Shown here one piece after another: positions 8,402-15,452 of a stretch of 24,884 nt of DNA. Numbering within the stretch: the first letter of the stretch is position 1; every line of letters starts with the position of its first letter. The DNA comes from a virus, in IMG/VR virus record IMGVR_UViG_3300008120_000879, positions 1 to 24,884 of that record. One strand, 5' to 3'. A program made the translations under genes and the position numbers. Under the pieces are notes generated by a model. It was not told the origin of the DNA, searched no databases, and saw only the letters and a program-made list of their open reading frames with translations.

Positions 8402-9099
8402 TATGCTCCAGTTTCTTGATAAAACTCTGGACGATGATATTTATCTGAATAATCTAACATAGTAACTATAGAGTACTTTGTTCCTGACTTTACTGGCATA
8501 GCGGTATGAGGATACATAAAGTTTGATGGAAATACAAACAAGTCTCCTGCCTGCGGCTTTACAGTAAGTTTTTGAAGACTAAAACTTAATTCTCCACCCT
8601 CATAATTATCATTTGGATATCCTACAAGGGACACTACGCAGTTATAAGAGTATCCGTGATCGTGATGCTCCCTAAAATGCTGACCTGGACCGTACTTTAC
8701 AAAGTTCATAGCCTCCCAATATCTTAACTCTCCTATATTGAAATACTTACAATACGCTTGGGCTGCTGGGAAGGCTCTTTTATAAACTGAGTCCCATAGT
8801 TTTTTTAGAACAGTACCTGACAAAGAGTTATCGTTTTCAATATCGCTTCTTTTATATTTAAAATCAAAGCAGTCCCTGTAGTCGGGGACTTTCATGCCAT
8901 ATCCAACCATTGCTTCCATAAAATCATATTGATTAGATTTGTCTTGAATAACATCTTCAAGCATATCTATAGATTTAGTAGGAATAGCATCTCTAAATAC
9001 GAAAATACCTGGCCCAAGTTCTTCTACTGATGACCAAGTTTGTTCTTCTACAGTATAGAAGTTTTCTATTTTTTTTGCTATATCTTCAATGCTATTCAC
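8401..9099 (-). CDS. 2-oxoglutarate/Fe(II)-dependent hydroxylase, prolyl-4-hydroxylase-like, 232 aa
   Basis: P4Hc-type enzyme with H145-x-D147 (FREHHDHGYS), distal H198 (FMYPHTAMPVKSG) and K208 (SGTKY). Central strands are 'CVVSLVGYPNDNYEGGELSF' and 'KPQAGDLFVFPSNFMYPH'. It is most similar in the window to the next gene upstream (9099-9827): both have 'E-x-x-N-F-V-K-Y-x-x-x-x-H-H/F' before the HxD and 'DY' after the last core strand. A recent or ancient tandem duplication is therefore likely. The start is GTG, overlapping the TAG stop of the upstream gene by 1 nt (TAGTG), with no strong SD, so translation is probably coupled. These two hydroxylases lie directly downstream of the Pro-Phe repeat protein. 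Confidence 0.9.
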   Translation of the reverse strand: MNSIEDIAKKIENFYTVEEQTWSSVEELGPGIFVFRDAIPTKSIDMLEDVIQDKSNQYDFMEAMVGYGMKVPDYRDCFDFKYKRSDIENDNSLSGTVLKKLWDSVYKRAFPAAQAYCKYFNIGELRYWEAMNFVKYGPGQHFREHHDHGYSYNCVVSLVGYPNDNYEGGELSFSLQKLTVKPQAGDLFVFPSNFMYPHTAMPVKSGTKYSIVTMLDYSDKYHRPEFYQETGA

Positions 9100-9827
9100 T
9101 AATATACCAATCTTTGATCTTGTTCTCTGTAAGGATAATATCGTAGATTTCCACGGGAGTTATAATCAGTCATCACTACTACTGAGTATTTTGTTCCAGA
9201 TATCATTGGCTTAGAGGCATGTTCATATATAAATGTTGATGGAAACATTACAACGTCCCCCTGATTTGGCTTAATTGTTAAATCAAATCTTGGAAAGTAA
9301 AGTTCTCCACCCTCATAGTTATCATTTAAATATGCAACAATTGAAACTGTAGTAACATATGCTGGACCATGATCAGCATGAATATTAAAATGGTGCCCAG
9401 GACTTTCATATTTAACAAAGTTAAATACTTCAAAATAGTTCACTCCTACGCCCCAATATGCTCCATAATCTTGTGAGCATTGGTATATACTTCTAAATAC
9501 TGACTCATGCATATCATAAAAGATAGAATTGCTTTCATCTCTATCTCCCAGATTATTTTGACCAATCTTAAAGTCTAGGCAATACCTCGCCTCTAATAGA
9601 GGTTCATTTGACTCTGTTACAATGGCTGGCTGCCAGTTGTATTTCGTTGATGGCCCTAGATTTTTTTCTAAAGTATCTATTGAATACTCGCATGTATCTT
9701 TTGGGATAGCCCTATTATATATATTAATTCCCAGGGCTGGATTGGTTACTGAAACATTCCCAATAAATTTTTCTGGCATTCTGTGGGCATCAGTTTCTTC
9801 CCGATTTTTATTAAGCCAATCGTTCAT
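9099..9827 (-). CDS. 2-oxoglutarate/Fe(II)-dependent hydroxylase, prolyl-4-hydroxylase-like, 242 aa
   Basis: P4Hc-type enzyme: H150-x-D152 (HHFNIHADHGPA), distal H203 (FIYEHASKPMISG) and K213 (SGTKY) are all present, so it should be active. The core reads 'VSIVAYLNDNYEGGELYF' and 'KPNQGDVVMFPSTFIYEH'. A 'NYFEVFNFVKYESPG' segment before the HxD matches its downstream neighbour. It is the first enzyme of cassette II and starts 17 nt after the stop of the FN3/Pro-Phe/Hint-like protein, with a weak purine-rich SD (AGAAGAAAGAA). That adjacency makes the Pro-rich linker a natural candidate substrate, which is inference only. Confidence 0.9.
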   Translation of the reverse strand: MNDWLNKNREETDAHRMPEKFIGNVSVTNPALGINIYNRAIPKDTCEYSIDTLEKNLGPSTKYNWQPAIVTESNEPLLEARYCLDFKIGQNNLGDRDESNSIFYDMHESVFRSIYQCSQDYGAYWGVGVNYFEVFNFVKYESPGHHFNIHADHGPAYVTTVSIVAYLNDNYEGGELYFPRFDLTIKPNQGDVVMFPSTFIYEHASKPMISGTKYSVVVMTDYNSRGNLRYYPYREQDQRLVY

Positions 9828-9844
9828 AAGTTTCTTTCTTCTAA

Positions 9845-10741
9845 TTATTCAAAGTAGCCGATGGTGCCTTGCACGACATAGAAATTATTTGGACTACTCA
9901 TTATATTGTACATTATTGAAGAAACCTCTTCAAGTTCTATGTTATTAATTTCTATAAACTCTGATTTTTCATAATTAAACAACTTATATGTTGTATCTAT
10001 TTCAGTAGGCTTTTTAAATGAAACTATTCCTTCATTTTCCACTAAGATATTTAGATTATCAGGGTACACTTCACCATCTATATACACAAAGTTCTGAGTT
10101 TCGGAATAGGAAGAAATACTACTTATTTCAGTGTTTACCTGATCTCCAATGCTTACACTATTAGTTCCTAGCCCATCTATATTTACTGAAACTAGAGAAT
10201 CGCTTTCAGTCAAATACTTAGCCTCTAAATATCCATAGTCAGATGTAAGAATCATTACTTTAGAATCATCTCTTAACTGATTGGATGGTGCAGTTTTAGA
10301 CGGAGGGAAACTTGGGAAGAACGGTGGAAAGAATGGGAAGAACGGAGGGAAGAATGGGAAAAATGGCGGGAAGAATGGAAAGAATGGAGGAAAGAATGGA
10401 AAGAATGGGAAGAACGGTGGAAAGAACGGTGGTGGTGCTGATGTTGTAGCACTTGCCGTACCAGATCTAAGTCCTCCTGCTCCAATAGCAGTAACTGTTA
10501 CAGTATATGCAGTGCTTCCCGTAAGACCAGTAACATTAACTGTAGCCCCGCTAAAAGAAACAGTTCCTCCTGCTGGGGAGGTGCTTCCTATATATTGCCA
10601 CCTTGCATCATAATTACTAATATTAAATGTTAAAGTATTAAATGTCGTGGCTGTATTAGAAAAGACAGGAATGGGTGGAGCCATTGGTTTATGAATTCCT
10701 GGAATTCTACCATGTCCAGAAAATTTTGAAACAAACGCCAT
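9845..10741 (-). CDS. Fibre-associated protein, 298 aa: FN3-like domain, Pro-Phe repeat linker, degenerate Hint-like C-terminus
   Basis: Three parts are visible. Residues about 25-100 form an FN3/Ig-like beta sandwich (FNTLTFNISNYDARWQYIG ... GLTGSTAYTVTVTAIGAGG). Residues 103-147 are a low-complexity linker made only of Pro and Phe apart from one Ser, mostly PPFFPFF units. Residues 157-298 resemble the Hint (hedgehog/intein) fold: 'KVMILTSDYGYLEAKYLTES' fits 'G-T-x-V-L-M-x-D-G-x-x-x-x-x-x-D-L', and 'YIDGEVYPDNLNILVENEG' with 'YNIMSSPNNFYVVQGTIGY' fits the blocks ahead of the splice junction. However, the catalytic N-terminal Cys/Ser and the terminal His-Asn are absent (it ends GYFE), so self-cleavage is unlikely. 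It overlaps the upstream 200-aa gene by 1 nt (TAATG). Confidence 0.75.
   Translation of the reverse strand: MAFVSKFSGHGRIPGIHKPMAPPIPVFSNTATTFNTLTFNISNYDARWQYIGSTSPAGGTVSFSGATVNVTGLTGSTAYTVTVTAIGAGGLRSGTASATTSAPPPFFPPFFPFFPFFPPFFPFFPPFFPFFPPFFPFFPPFFPSFPPSKTAPSNQLRDDSKVMILTSDYGYLEAKYLTESDSLVSVNIDGLGTNSVSIGDQVNTEISSISSYSETQNFVYIDGEVYPDNLNILVENEGIVSFKKPTEIDTTYKLFNYEKSEFIEINNIELEEVSSIMYNIMSSPNNFYVVQGTIGYFE
10301..10435 (-). repeat. In-frame tandem repeat encoding the PPFF/PFF linker
   Basis: About 135 bases made of purine-rich units on the plus strand of the kind GGGAAGAACGG(A/T)GG(A)AAGAATGG, repeated with small variations in length and synonymous bases. On the coding strand they give runs of CCx and TTC/TTT codons, i.e. 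Pro and Phe. Unit length varies in steps that keep frame, consistent with slippage or unequal exchange changing linker length. The extreme strand purine/pyrimidine asymmetry could also favour triplex formation. Confidence 0.85.
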
Positions 10742-11343
10742 TATGCAAACCTTGCTAAACTTCCAAGTACTATGAAGGTATTATTTGCTGTCTTTAATAT
10801 TGTAAATGTATAAATATCTGTACTATTAGCATTACCCGCTGCTGGGGCAAGGGCGTCTGCCCATCTTGGAGTTACAGAAATTCCGTCTATCTGAAATGCT
10901 GTAGCGCGATATGGTGTAGCCCCATTGCTTAAAAGTATTGTTACCGTAGCGGCCTGACCAATTAATAGATAAGAGTTTAAAGATACAGTAGAACTTGCGC
11001 GAAAGTTAAACGTCCAATTAGCCGCTGTAGTTGTTGTAAAATTATGTATACCAGAATTTGCAAAATCTATATTTAGAGTTCCAGTAGGGGTTGTAGTATT
11101 TGTTGTAAAATTTTCTATGACTTCATTTGTTACCAATGAAGATCCTGCCACAACATTACCAGTAAAAGTTGGAGATTCTAGAGAGGCCTTAGTTGCTAAA
11201 CCACTATTGAATGTTGCCAACAATGTATCATAGTTTTCCTCAACTGTATCGGCTAGACTATCTAAAGTCTGATTGATAAGAGTCGTAGTTGTAGTAATAT
11301 TACGAATATCAACATCGTCTAATCTAATTCTATTAATAGGCAT
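10741..11343 (-). CDS. FQIDG-PRW-type phage structural protein, 200 aa (paralogue of 20325-20870)
   Basis: The N-terminal 45 residues are coiled-coil-like (NQTLDSLADTVEENYDTLLA). The C-terminal domain, from about 80, has 'TTAANWTFNFRASSTVSLNS', 'QAATVTILLSNGATPYRATA', 'FQIDGISVTPRWADALAPAA', 'DIYTFTILKT' and a terminal 'LGSLARFA'. The same ordered motifs occur in the 181-aa protein of the first fibre cluster, and I recall close relatives in T4-like cyanophage structural gene clusters. 'SPTFTGNV' near residue 57 is half of a fibre-repeat motif. Good SD (AGAAGGGG) about 6 nt before ATG. The stop overlaps the next start (TAATG). Probably a small fibre or a head/tail decoration; its exact location in the virion is unknown. 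Confidence 0.75.
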   Translation of the reverse strand: MPINRIRLDDVDIRNITTTTTLINQTLDSLADTVEENYDTLLATFNSGLATKASLESPTFTGNVVAGSSLVTNEVIENFTTNTTTPTGTLNIDFANSGIHNFTTTTAANWTFNFRASSTVSLNSYLLIGQAATVTILLSNGATPYRATAFQIDGISVTPRWADALAPAAGNANSTDIYTFTILKTANNTFIVLGSLARFA

Positions 11344-11358
11344 TGAGTATCCCCTTCT

Positions 11359-13320
11359 TTATGCCTGAGCCTCTGTCCAAGAAATTCTTGCAGCAATATT
11401 AGATGCAGTGGATGCTGAAAGATTTCTTGCTGTGATCAATAGTACGTCTGGTCCTACTGGGAAACCAGGATTCAATGTTCCCGCCTGTCCATCTCCACTA
11501 AGAATAGATGTTCCTAGATCTCTAGCCCTTGACAAATCGAAGGAGGTGGCGGAGAAGTTAGCGCCTCCACCGTTTTCTGCGTAGAATGCAAAGGCCCTAT
11601 CTCCTCCAGTAAATGCACCTGTCGCAGTAGCGGCAATGGCATTGTAGGTAGCAGTGCCATCAAAGTATACGACCTGAGCCAAGGAGCCTGATCCAACAGA
11701 CACAGTATCCCAGTTTGTTGGGAATGTAAGGCCTCCTCCAGTAATTGTTTGTGGATTAAGAATTCCTTCAATAAGGAATAGTCCCTGTGAAGAAACCTCC
11801 ATGCTGTTGAGGGTCAACTGCATACGGTTTACAATTTCTCTAATACCAAAGTTCTTTCCTATTCCAGAATCCGCTGATGGAGCAATTCTGATGGCTAGTA
11901 GTGGTCTTTGTGCGCCTGCTGCAACGCTCATGTACCTATTCATACCAGCGGTGAAGATAATAGACTTATCATCGTCATATCTACCGTCCATGATAACTGA
12001 GACACCCCAATGGCTTACTACTGGGGCACAGTCACTATAAACATATTGAACAGACACTTGACCATTTGATCCTGCGCCAGACAATGATGCGTCAGGGGTA
12101 AATGTTACGTTAGAAGCCGTTCCACCTAACTGATATGCCGTTGATGCGAATGATCCAGAAGGATTAACTCCAGCATATGTCCATGTAGTTCTTCTTGTTA
12201 GTCCTGATATTGGGTATCCTCTAGCACTAGAATTGTATTCACCAATGCTTGTATACCTAATCATTTCACAATTTACATTGTCTTTTACTAAAATCCAGCC
12301 ACTTGAGGGCCAGTTGACAGCATCTTCAACATAAAGTGTTCCATCTGATGAACCAAGGGCGCTACCTCTAGCAATTGATGCTCCTGCCACTAATCTAGTA
12401 GTTGGACCATAGTTGATTGCTTCAAATCTTCCTGGTAGGTTTCCAGAACGCATATATGCAGAAGTATTCACATTGTTATTTGGCATCTTGTGGCAATAAA
12501 TAACATCTCCATTAGGTCCACGGAAGCCAAATCTAATATGTCCTGCGCCATACCATGTGTAATCAATATAGGCCATCTGCATCTTAGAGAAGTCCATATT
12601 GTATCCTGATGGACCATTTCCATCCATAGTGTCCATATTCCATGCAGACTGAGGAATTCTAAATGTTTGTGTCTTTAGGTATCTACAATTGCTTCTAGTT
12701 GCACCGCGATAAGCGGGGGCTATGGTTAAAGATGTATCTGAAGCAATGTTTGTAACTAAATAACTTTGACCCTTAATTACAATGTATTCTCCGACAACAA
12801 CCTGATCTAAAAATCTTGTGTTGGTTCCAGTAACAGTACTTGACGCATTTGTAACAGATACTCTTCCAAATAGTTCCTTAACGGAGTCTCTTCTACATGC
12901 ATAAATAGTCTGACCATCGTATTCAAAAAAGAATCCATTCTGATCATCATATAGTCCTGCTCTTACTGAAGAGCCCTTCCAGTTTACAGCGGTAACGAAT
13001 ATATTTGTTCCACCTGGGGTTGTGTCTGTTGGAATTGATGCAGTTGTGTAGGTAAAAGACTTTGATCCAGTAATACCACTAACAGTTGCAGTGATATTAT
13101 ACTTGTCACTATCTGCATTACCAGCAGAAGATACTACACCTTCAATTTTAATTGATGTTCCAACTTGAAGATTGTGGTCTTGAATTGTATTTACAGTAAC
13201 GGTATTACCGCTAGCAGAAATAGTATCAATATCGAACGTTGGAGTAAATTTCACACCAGTTGAATATTGAACACCCTTGCCAGATTGGTATCTAAAGTAT
13301 CTTCTTGTTTGTCTAATCAT
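11359..13320 (-). CDS. Large cyanophage-type structural protein, C-terminal part (653 aa from the first ATG); reading frame really continues upstream
   Basis: Virion structural (tail/adhesin) protein. 'MIRQTRRYFRYQSGKGVQYS' is a hallmark that in T4-like cyanophage proteins sits in the interior of a protein of more than 900 residues. It is followed by an Ig-like unit (TVNTIQDHNLQVGTSIKIEG ... KSFTYTT, 45-110), a beta-rich section (GQTIYACRRDSVKELFGRVS), 'RFGFRGPNGDVIYCHKMPNN' (about 265), 'DGRYDDDKSIIFTAGMNRYM' (about 450) and a C-terminal beta domain. The ATG at 13320 has no SD. The same frame is open upstream to 13455, and directly before the ATG it encodes 'SDGGVLITTGGPSNGSQ', which fits homologues. 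I therefore think this and 13353-14216 are one gene interrupted by a -1 frameshift near 13371. Confidence 0.85.
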   Translation of the reverse strand: MIRQTRRYFRYQSGKGVQYSTGVKFTPTFDIDTISASGNTVTVNTIQDHNLQVGTSIKIEGVVSSAGNADSDKYNITATVSGITGSKSFTYTTASIPTDTTPGGTNIFVTAVNWKGSSVRAGLYDDQNGFFFEYDGQTIYACRRDSVKELFGRVSVTNASSTVTGTNTRFLDQVVVGEYIVIKGQSYLVTNIASDTSLTIAPAYRGATRSNCRYLKTQTFRIPQSAWNMDTMDGNGPSGYNMDFSKMQMAYIDYTWYGAGHIRFGFRGPNGDVIYCHKMPNNNVNTSAYMRSGNLPGRFEAINYGPTTRLVAGASIARGSALGSSDGTLYVEDAVNWPSSGWILVKDNVNCEMIRYTSIGEYNSSARGYPISGLTRRTTWTYAGVNPSGSFASTAYQLGGTASNVTFTPDASLSGAGSNGQVSVQYVYSDCAPVVSHWGVSVIMDGRYDDDKSIIFTAGMNRYMSVAAGAQRPLLAIRIAPSADSGIGKNFGIREIVNRMQLTLNSMEVSSQGLFLIEGILNPQTITGGGLTFPTNWDTVSVGSGSLAQVVYFDGTATYNAIAATATGAFTGGDRAFAFYAENGGGANFSATSFDLSRARDLGTSILSGDGQAGTLNPGFPVGPDVLLITARNLSASTASNIAARISWTEAQA

Positions 13321-13352
13321 TTGCGAACCATTTGACGGCCCACCCGTAGTAA

Positions 13353-13455
13353 TCAGAACACCTCCATCGGAACTAGTCCATGCGCTGATGCAGTAGTTAC
13401 TGTAATAACTGTTCCAGCATATGTCATTGCTGAAGCAGATACTGCTAATGGAATT
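13353..13455 (-). other. Frameshift junction joining the two parts of the large structural gene
   Basis: The upstream frame (start 14216) ends at TGA 13353-13355 after 'TVTTASAHGLVPMEVF'. The downstream frame is open from the TAG at 13456-13458 and reads through 'SDGGVLITTGGPSNGSQM' into the YFRYQSGKG protein. The sense probably switches by -1 at about 13371-13373, where GTT CCG would become GTT TCC with one extra T. I see no canonical X-XXY-YYZ slippery heptamer in the overlap. Confidence 0.7.
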
Positions 13456-14216
13456 CTAGCACCGTCAAAGATTCCTCCTCCATAAACCGTGGTATATGTA
13501 GAGTCTTGTACTGATCCATTGACTACTCCAAATGCTGTGTATGTAAACGTAGTTGTTGATCCAACTGTATCTACTAAGAATGTTCCGTCAGTAAATGCAC
13601 TCGTTGAATCTTGAACAACTACAACATCTCCAACCGATAGTCCATGTACTGTATTAGTTGTTACTGTAATTGTAGACCTTGGGCTTTGATTTCCTCCTAC
13701 TATTGATGCTACGTCAAACGTGGTTGCACCAGTAGTACGAGAATAGAATGATGGATAATTTGCACTTAGGCTAAGACTCTCCCACTTAGATGGCTGTGGG
13801 GAGTACTCAAAATCTGTATCGATTAATGACTGTGGAGTTGAAACTCTAAATTTATCAACAGGATCTCTATATACCTCATCTGGTCTAAAAGTTTCTGATG
13901 GCTCATCTACAAGAATCTGCAATTTGTCTGTTGAAGACATACCAGCAGTATTGTAGTTAAGGACAATAGTGGTGGTTCCAGTAGAAGCAGAGTATACAAG
14001 GGTACTTCTATCTAATGTAGCGCCCTGCCGTGTATTTGTTGATACTGCTGAATATGATGTAGCAGTAAGTGCAGGATCAGAGAAGTTATAAATAACTTGG
14101 TTTCTGCTAACATTTGTGATAAGAGTAAGGTGTTCCTGTCTGATATAACGATTTACGACAATCGTTTTTGTAGATGGAGTAAATGTGTAATCCTCTACAA
14201 CTATTCTTCTAGCCAT
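13353..14216 (-). CDS. Large cyanophage-type structural protein, N-terminal part (287 aa before the frameshift)
   Basis: N-terminal portion of the protein that continues at 11359-13320. 'MARRIVVEDYTFTPSTKTIV', 'LTLITNVSRNQVIYNFSDPA' (30-49), 'SSTDKLQILVDEPSETFRPD' and especially 'VSTPQSLIDTDFEYSPQPSKWE' (about 124-145; quoted in part) match my memory of the large T4-like cyanophage structural protein. After this come Ig-like repeats 'ITVTTNTVHGLSVGDVVVVQ' (185-204) with 'TTFTYTAFG', then a second copy that breaks off after 'ITVTTASAHGLV'. The repeat is cut short exactly where the frameshift falls, so the last five residues (PMEVF) are probably out-of-frame translation. SD GGAG lies 8 nt before ATG 14216, and the gene follows the fibre gene with a 3-nt gap. 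Confidence 0.8.
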   Translation of the reverse strand: MARRIVVEDYTFTPSTKTIVVNRYIRQEHLTLITNVSRNQVIYNFSDPALTATSYSAVSTNTRQGATLDRSTLVYSASTGTTTIVLNYNTAGMSSTDKLQILVDEPSETFRPDEVYRDPVDKFRVSTPQSLIDTDFEYSPQPSKWESLSLSANYPSFYSRTTGATTFDVASIVGGNQSPRSTITVTTNTVHGLSVGDVVVVQDSTSAFTDGTFLVDTVGSTTTFTYTAFGVVNGSVQDSTYTTVYGGGIFDGARIPLAVSASAMTYAGTVITVTTASAHGLVPMEVF

Positions 14217-14219
14217 TAA

Positions 14220-15413
14220 TTAATCTCCTAAGTATATGTCTATTGCCTTGAATGGATAGATAGGTGGTCTTGCCTGTAAATCCACTCCCGGAAACAATCG
14301 TGCTTCAAAGTAAGATCCTGGTTCTGGTGGCTCTGGTAATACTATATATCCATCATCATCTATAAAGTACCCAAATGAAGCCAATCCAGATAGCCAGGTC
14401 GTGCTTGGCTTTTCTGCAACTATCTGAATTATACCATTGATATTCAATAAAAGCCTAAGTGGATGATCTATTTCTAATGGAGTTCCTAAATATGTTGGTT
14501 GGAATCTCGTAGTCCTTCCATCGAAGGTAAATGTATCAATTTGTGTTATTTCTAGTGCTTGTTGGACGAACTGTGTAGTTGCAACTTGAGTTGTATTAGT
14601 TCCTTGTGTGGCAGTGGGAGCGGTTGGTGTTCCTGTAAATGCTGGAGAATTTATATTAGCCTTAGAAGAAAGATCTAATGTTCCCCAGGATGCAGTAGTA
14701 CCATCAGTAGTAAGATACTTTCCAGAATTCCCCGTCTGTGATGGAAGCCCTTCTACAGAAGAGGTTGTTACTCCTGTAATCAAACCCTTGGAGTTTACGG
14801 TAATTACTGGAATGGCAGTAGATGATCCATATGTATTTGCAGAAACTCCAGAATTAGCAAGTGTTAGTGAGATAGATGTTGTGCCAGATCCAGAAGCGTC
14901 ACCTGAAATAGTTATAGATTGGTTACCTGTTAAGTAGGTATTTGTATCTAATGTCCAGGCGTCTGTTCCAGTTCTTTTTAAGAATCCCGTCCCAGTAAGC
15001 CCAGAAATAGCAGTAAGGTCTGCATCAAGTGGTTGCTTTTGGGAAAGTGAAGTTGCTATGGTAGATGCAAAATTTGCATCATCTCCTAGTGCTGCGGCTA
15101 ATTCGTCTAAGGTGTCTAATGCTCCAGGGGCGCTATTGATAAGATTACTTATTGCAGTGCTGACAAAGGATGTTGTTGCAATCTGAGTAGTATTAGTTCC
15201 AGCGCTTGCTGTAGGAGCCGCAGGGATTCCAGTAAATGTTGGAGAGTTTAGGTCTGCCTTTGCGGAAATATCTATAGTATTCCATGAGACTACCGCACCA
15301 TCTGTACCTAGGAACTTTCCAGCGTTACCAGTTTGTGATGGATATGGGTTTATGGTGGCGGGAGATAGAACGACCCATTGGCTACCGTCCCAAACTCTTG
15401 CTATTTTTGCCAT
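14220..15413 (-). CDS. Phage tail fibre protein with Phage_fiber_2-type repeats, 397 aa
   Basis: Starts 'MAKIARVWDGSQWVVL', a common fibre N-terminus that likely docks to the tail. Two fibre-repeat units follow: 'SPTFTGIPAAPTASAGTNTT' (57-76, then QIATTSFV) and 'SPAFTGTPTAPTATQGTNTT' (256-275, then QVATTQFV). A 'LDTLDELAAALGDDANFAST' repeat lies at 99-118, and two 'PSQTGN-(A/S)-GK-(F/Y)-L-x-T-D-G' modules at 25 and 224. The C-terminus (FDGRTTRFQPTYLG ... GYIVLPEPPEPGS) is a separate globular tip. An alternative TTG start at 15431 adds six residues (MGYNYT), but ATG 15413 gives the familiar N-terminus and has TATAAT 6 nt upstream. The frame ends three bases before the next gene. The role is probably trimeric receptor-binding side fibre. 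Confidence 0.87.
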   Translation of the reverse strand: MAKIARVWDGSQWVVLSPATINPYPSQTGNAGKFLGTDGAVVSWNTIDISAKADLNSPTFTGIPAAPTASAGTNTTQIATTSFVSTAISNLINSAPGALDTLDELAAALGDDANFASTIATSLSQKQPLDADLTAISGLTGTGFLKRTGTDAWTLDTNTYLTGNQSITISGDASGSGTTSISLTLANSGVSANTYGSSTAIPVITVNSKGLITGVTTSSVEGLPSQTGNSGKYLTTDGTTASWGTLDLSSKANINSPAFTGTPTAPTATQGTNTTQVATTQFVQQALEITQIDTFTFDGRTTRFQPTYLGTPLEIDHPLRLLLNINGIIQIVAEKPSTTWLSGLASFGYFIDDDGYIVLPEPPEPGSYFEARLFPGVDLQARPPIYPFKAIDIYLGD

Positions 15414-15419
15414 AGTATA

Positions 15420-15425
15420 ATTATA
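15420..15425 (-). promoter_or_regulatory. Candidate -10 box (TATAAT) for leaderless transcription of fibre cluster 2
   Basis: Minus strand reads TATAAT-TATACT-ATG: consensus hexamer, 6-nt spacer, then the fibre start at 15413. No SD is present near that ATG. The box sits in the 39-nt gap following the 193-aa hydroxylase gene. No convincing -35 is visible. Third instance in the window of the same box-to-start spacing. Confidence 0.5.
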
Positions 15426-15452
15426 ACCCAAAAACCCCTGTTTTATAAATGA

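Noticed and set aside
9845-10310. Active intein or autoprocessing domain
   Set aside because: The N-terminal nucleophile and C-terminal His-Asn are absent, so only a degenerate fold is claimed.
10301-10435. Possible CRISPR-like or intergenic tandem repeat
   Set aside because: Units are short, contiguous and without spacers, and keep frame in a coding gene. It is a protein repeat.
10281-10613. Plus-strand open frame encoding GKNGGKNGKN repeats
   Set aside because: This is only the antisense reading of the Pro-Phe repeat. The minus-strand frame fits the operon and has FN3-like and Hint-like domains around the repeat.
13353-13455. Programmed -1 ribosomal frameshift signal
   Set aside because: No X-XXY-YYZ heptamer or obvious downstream stem was found in the overlap. 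The frameshift itself is kept as a finding, but not as a programmed event.
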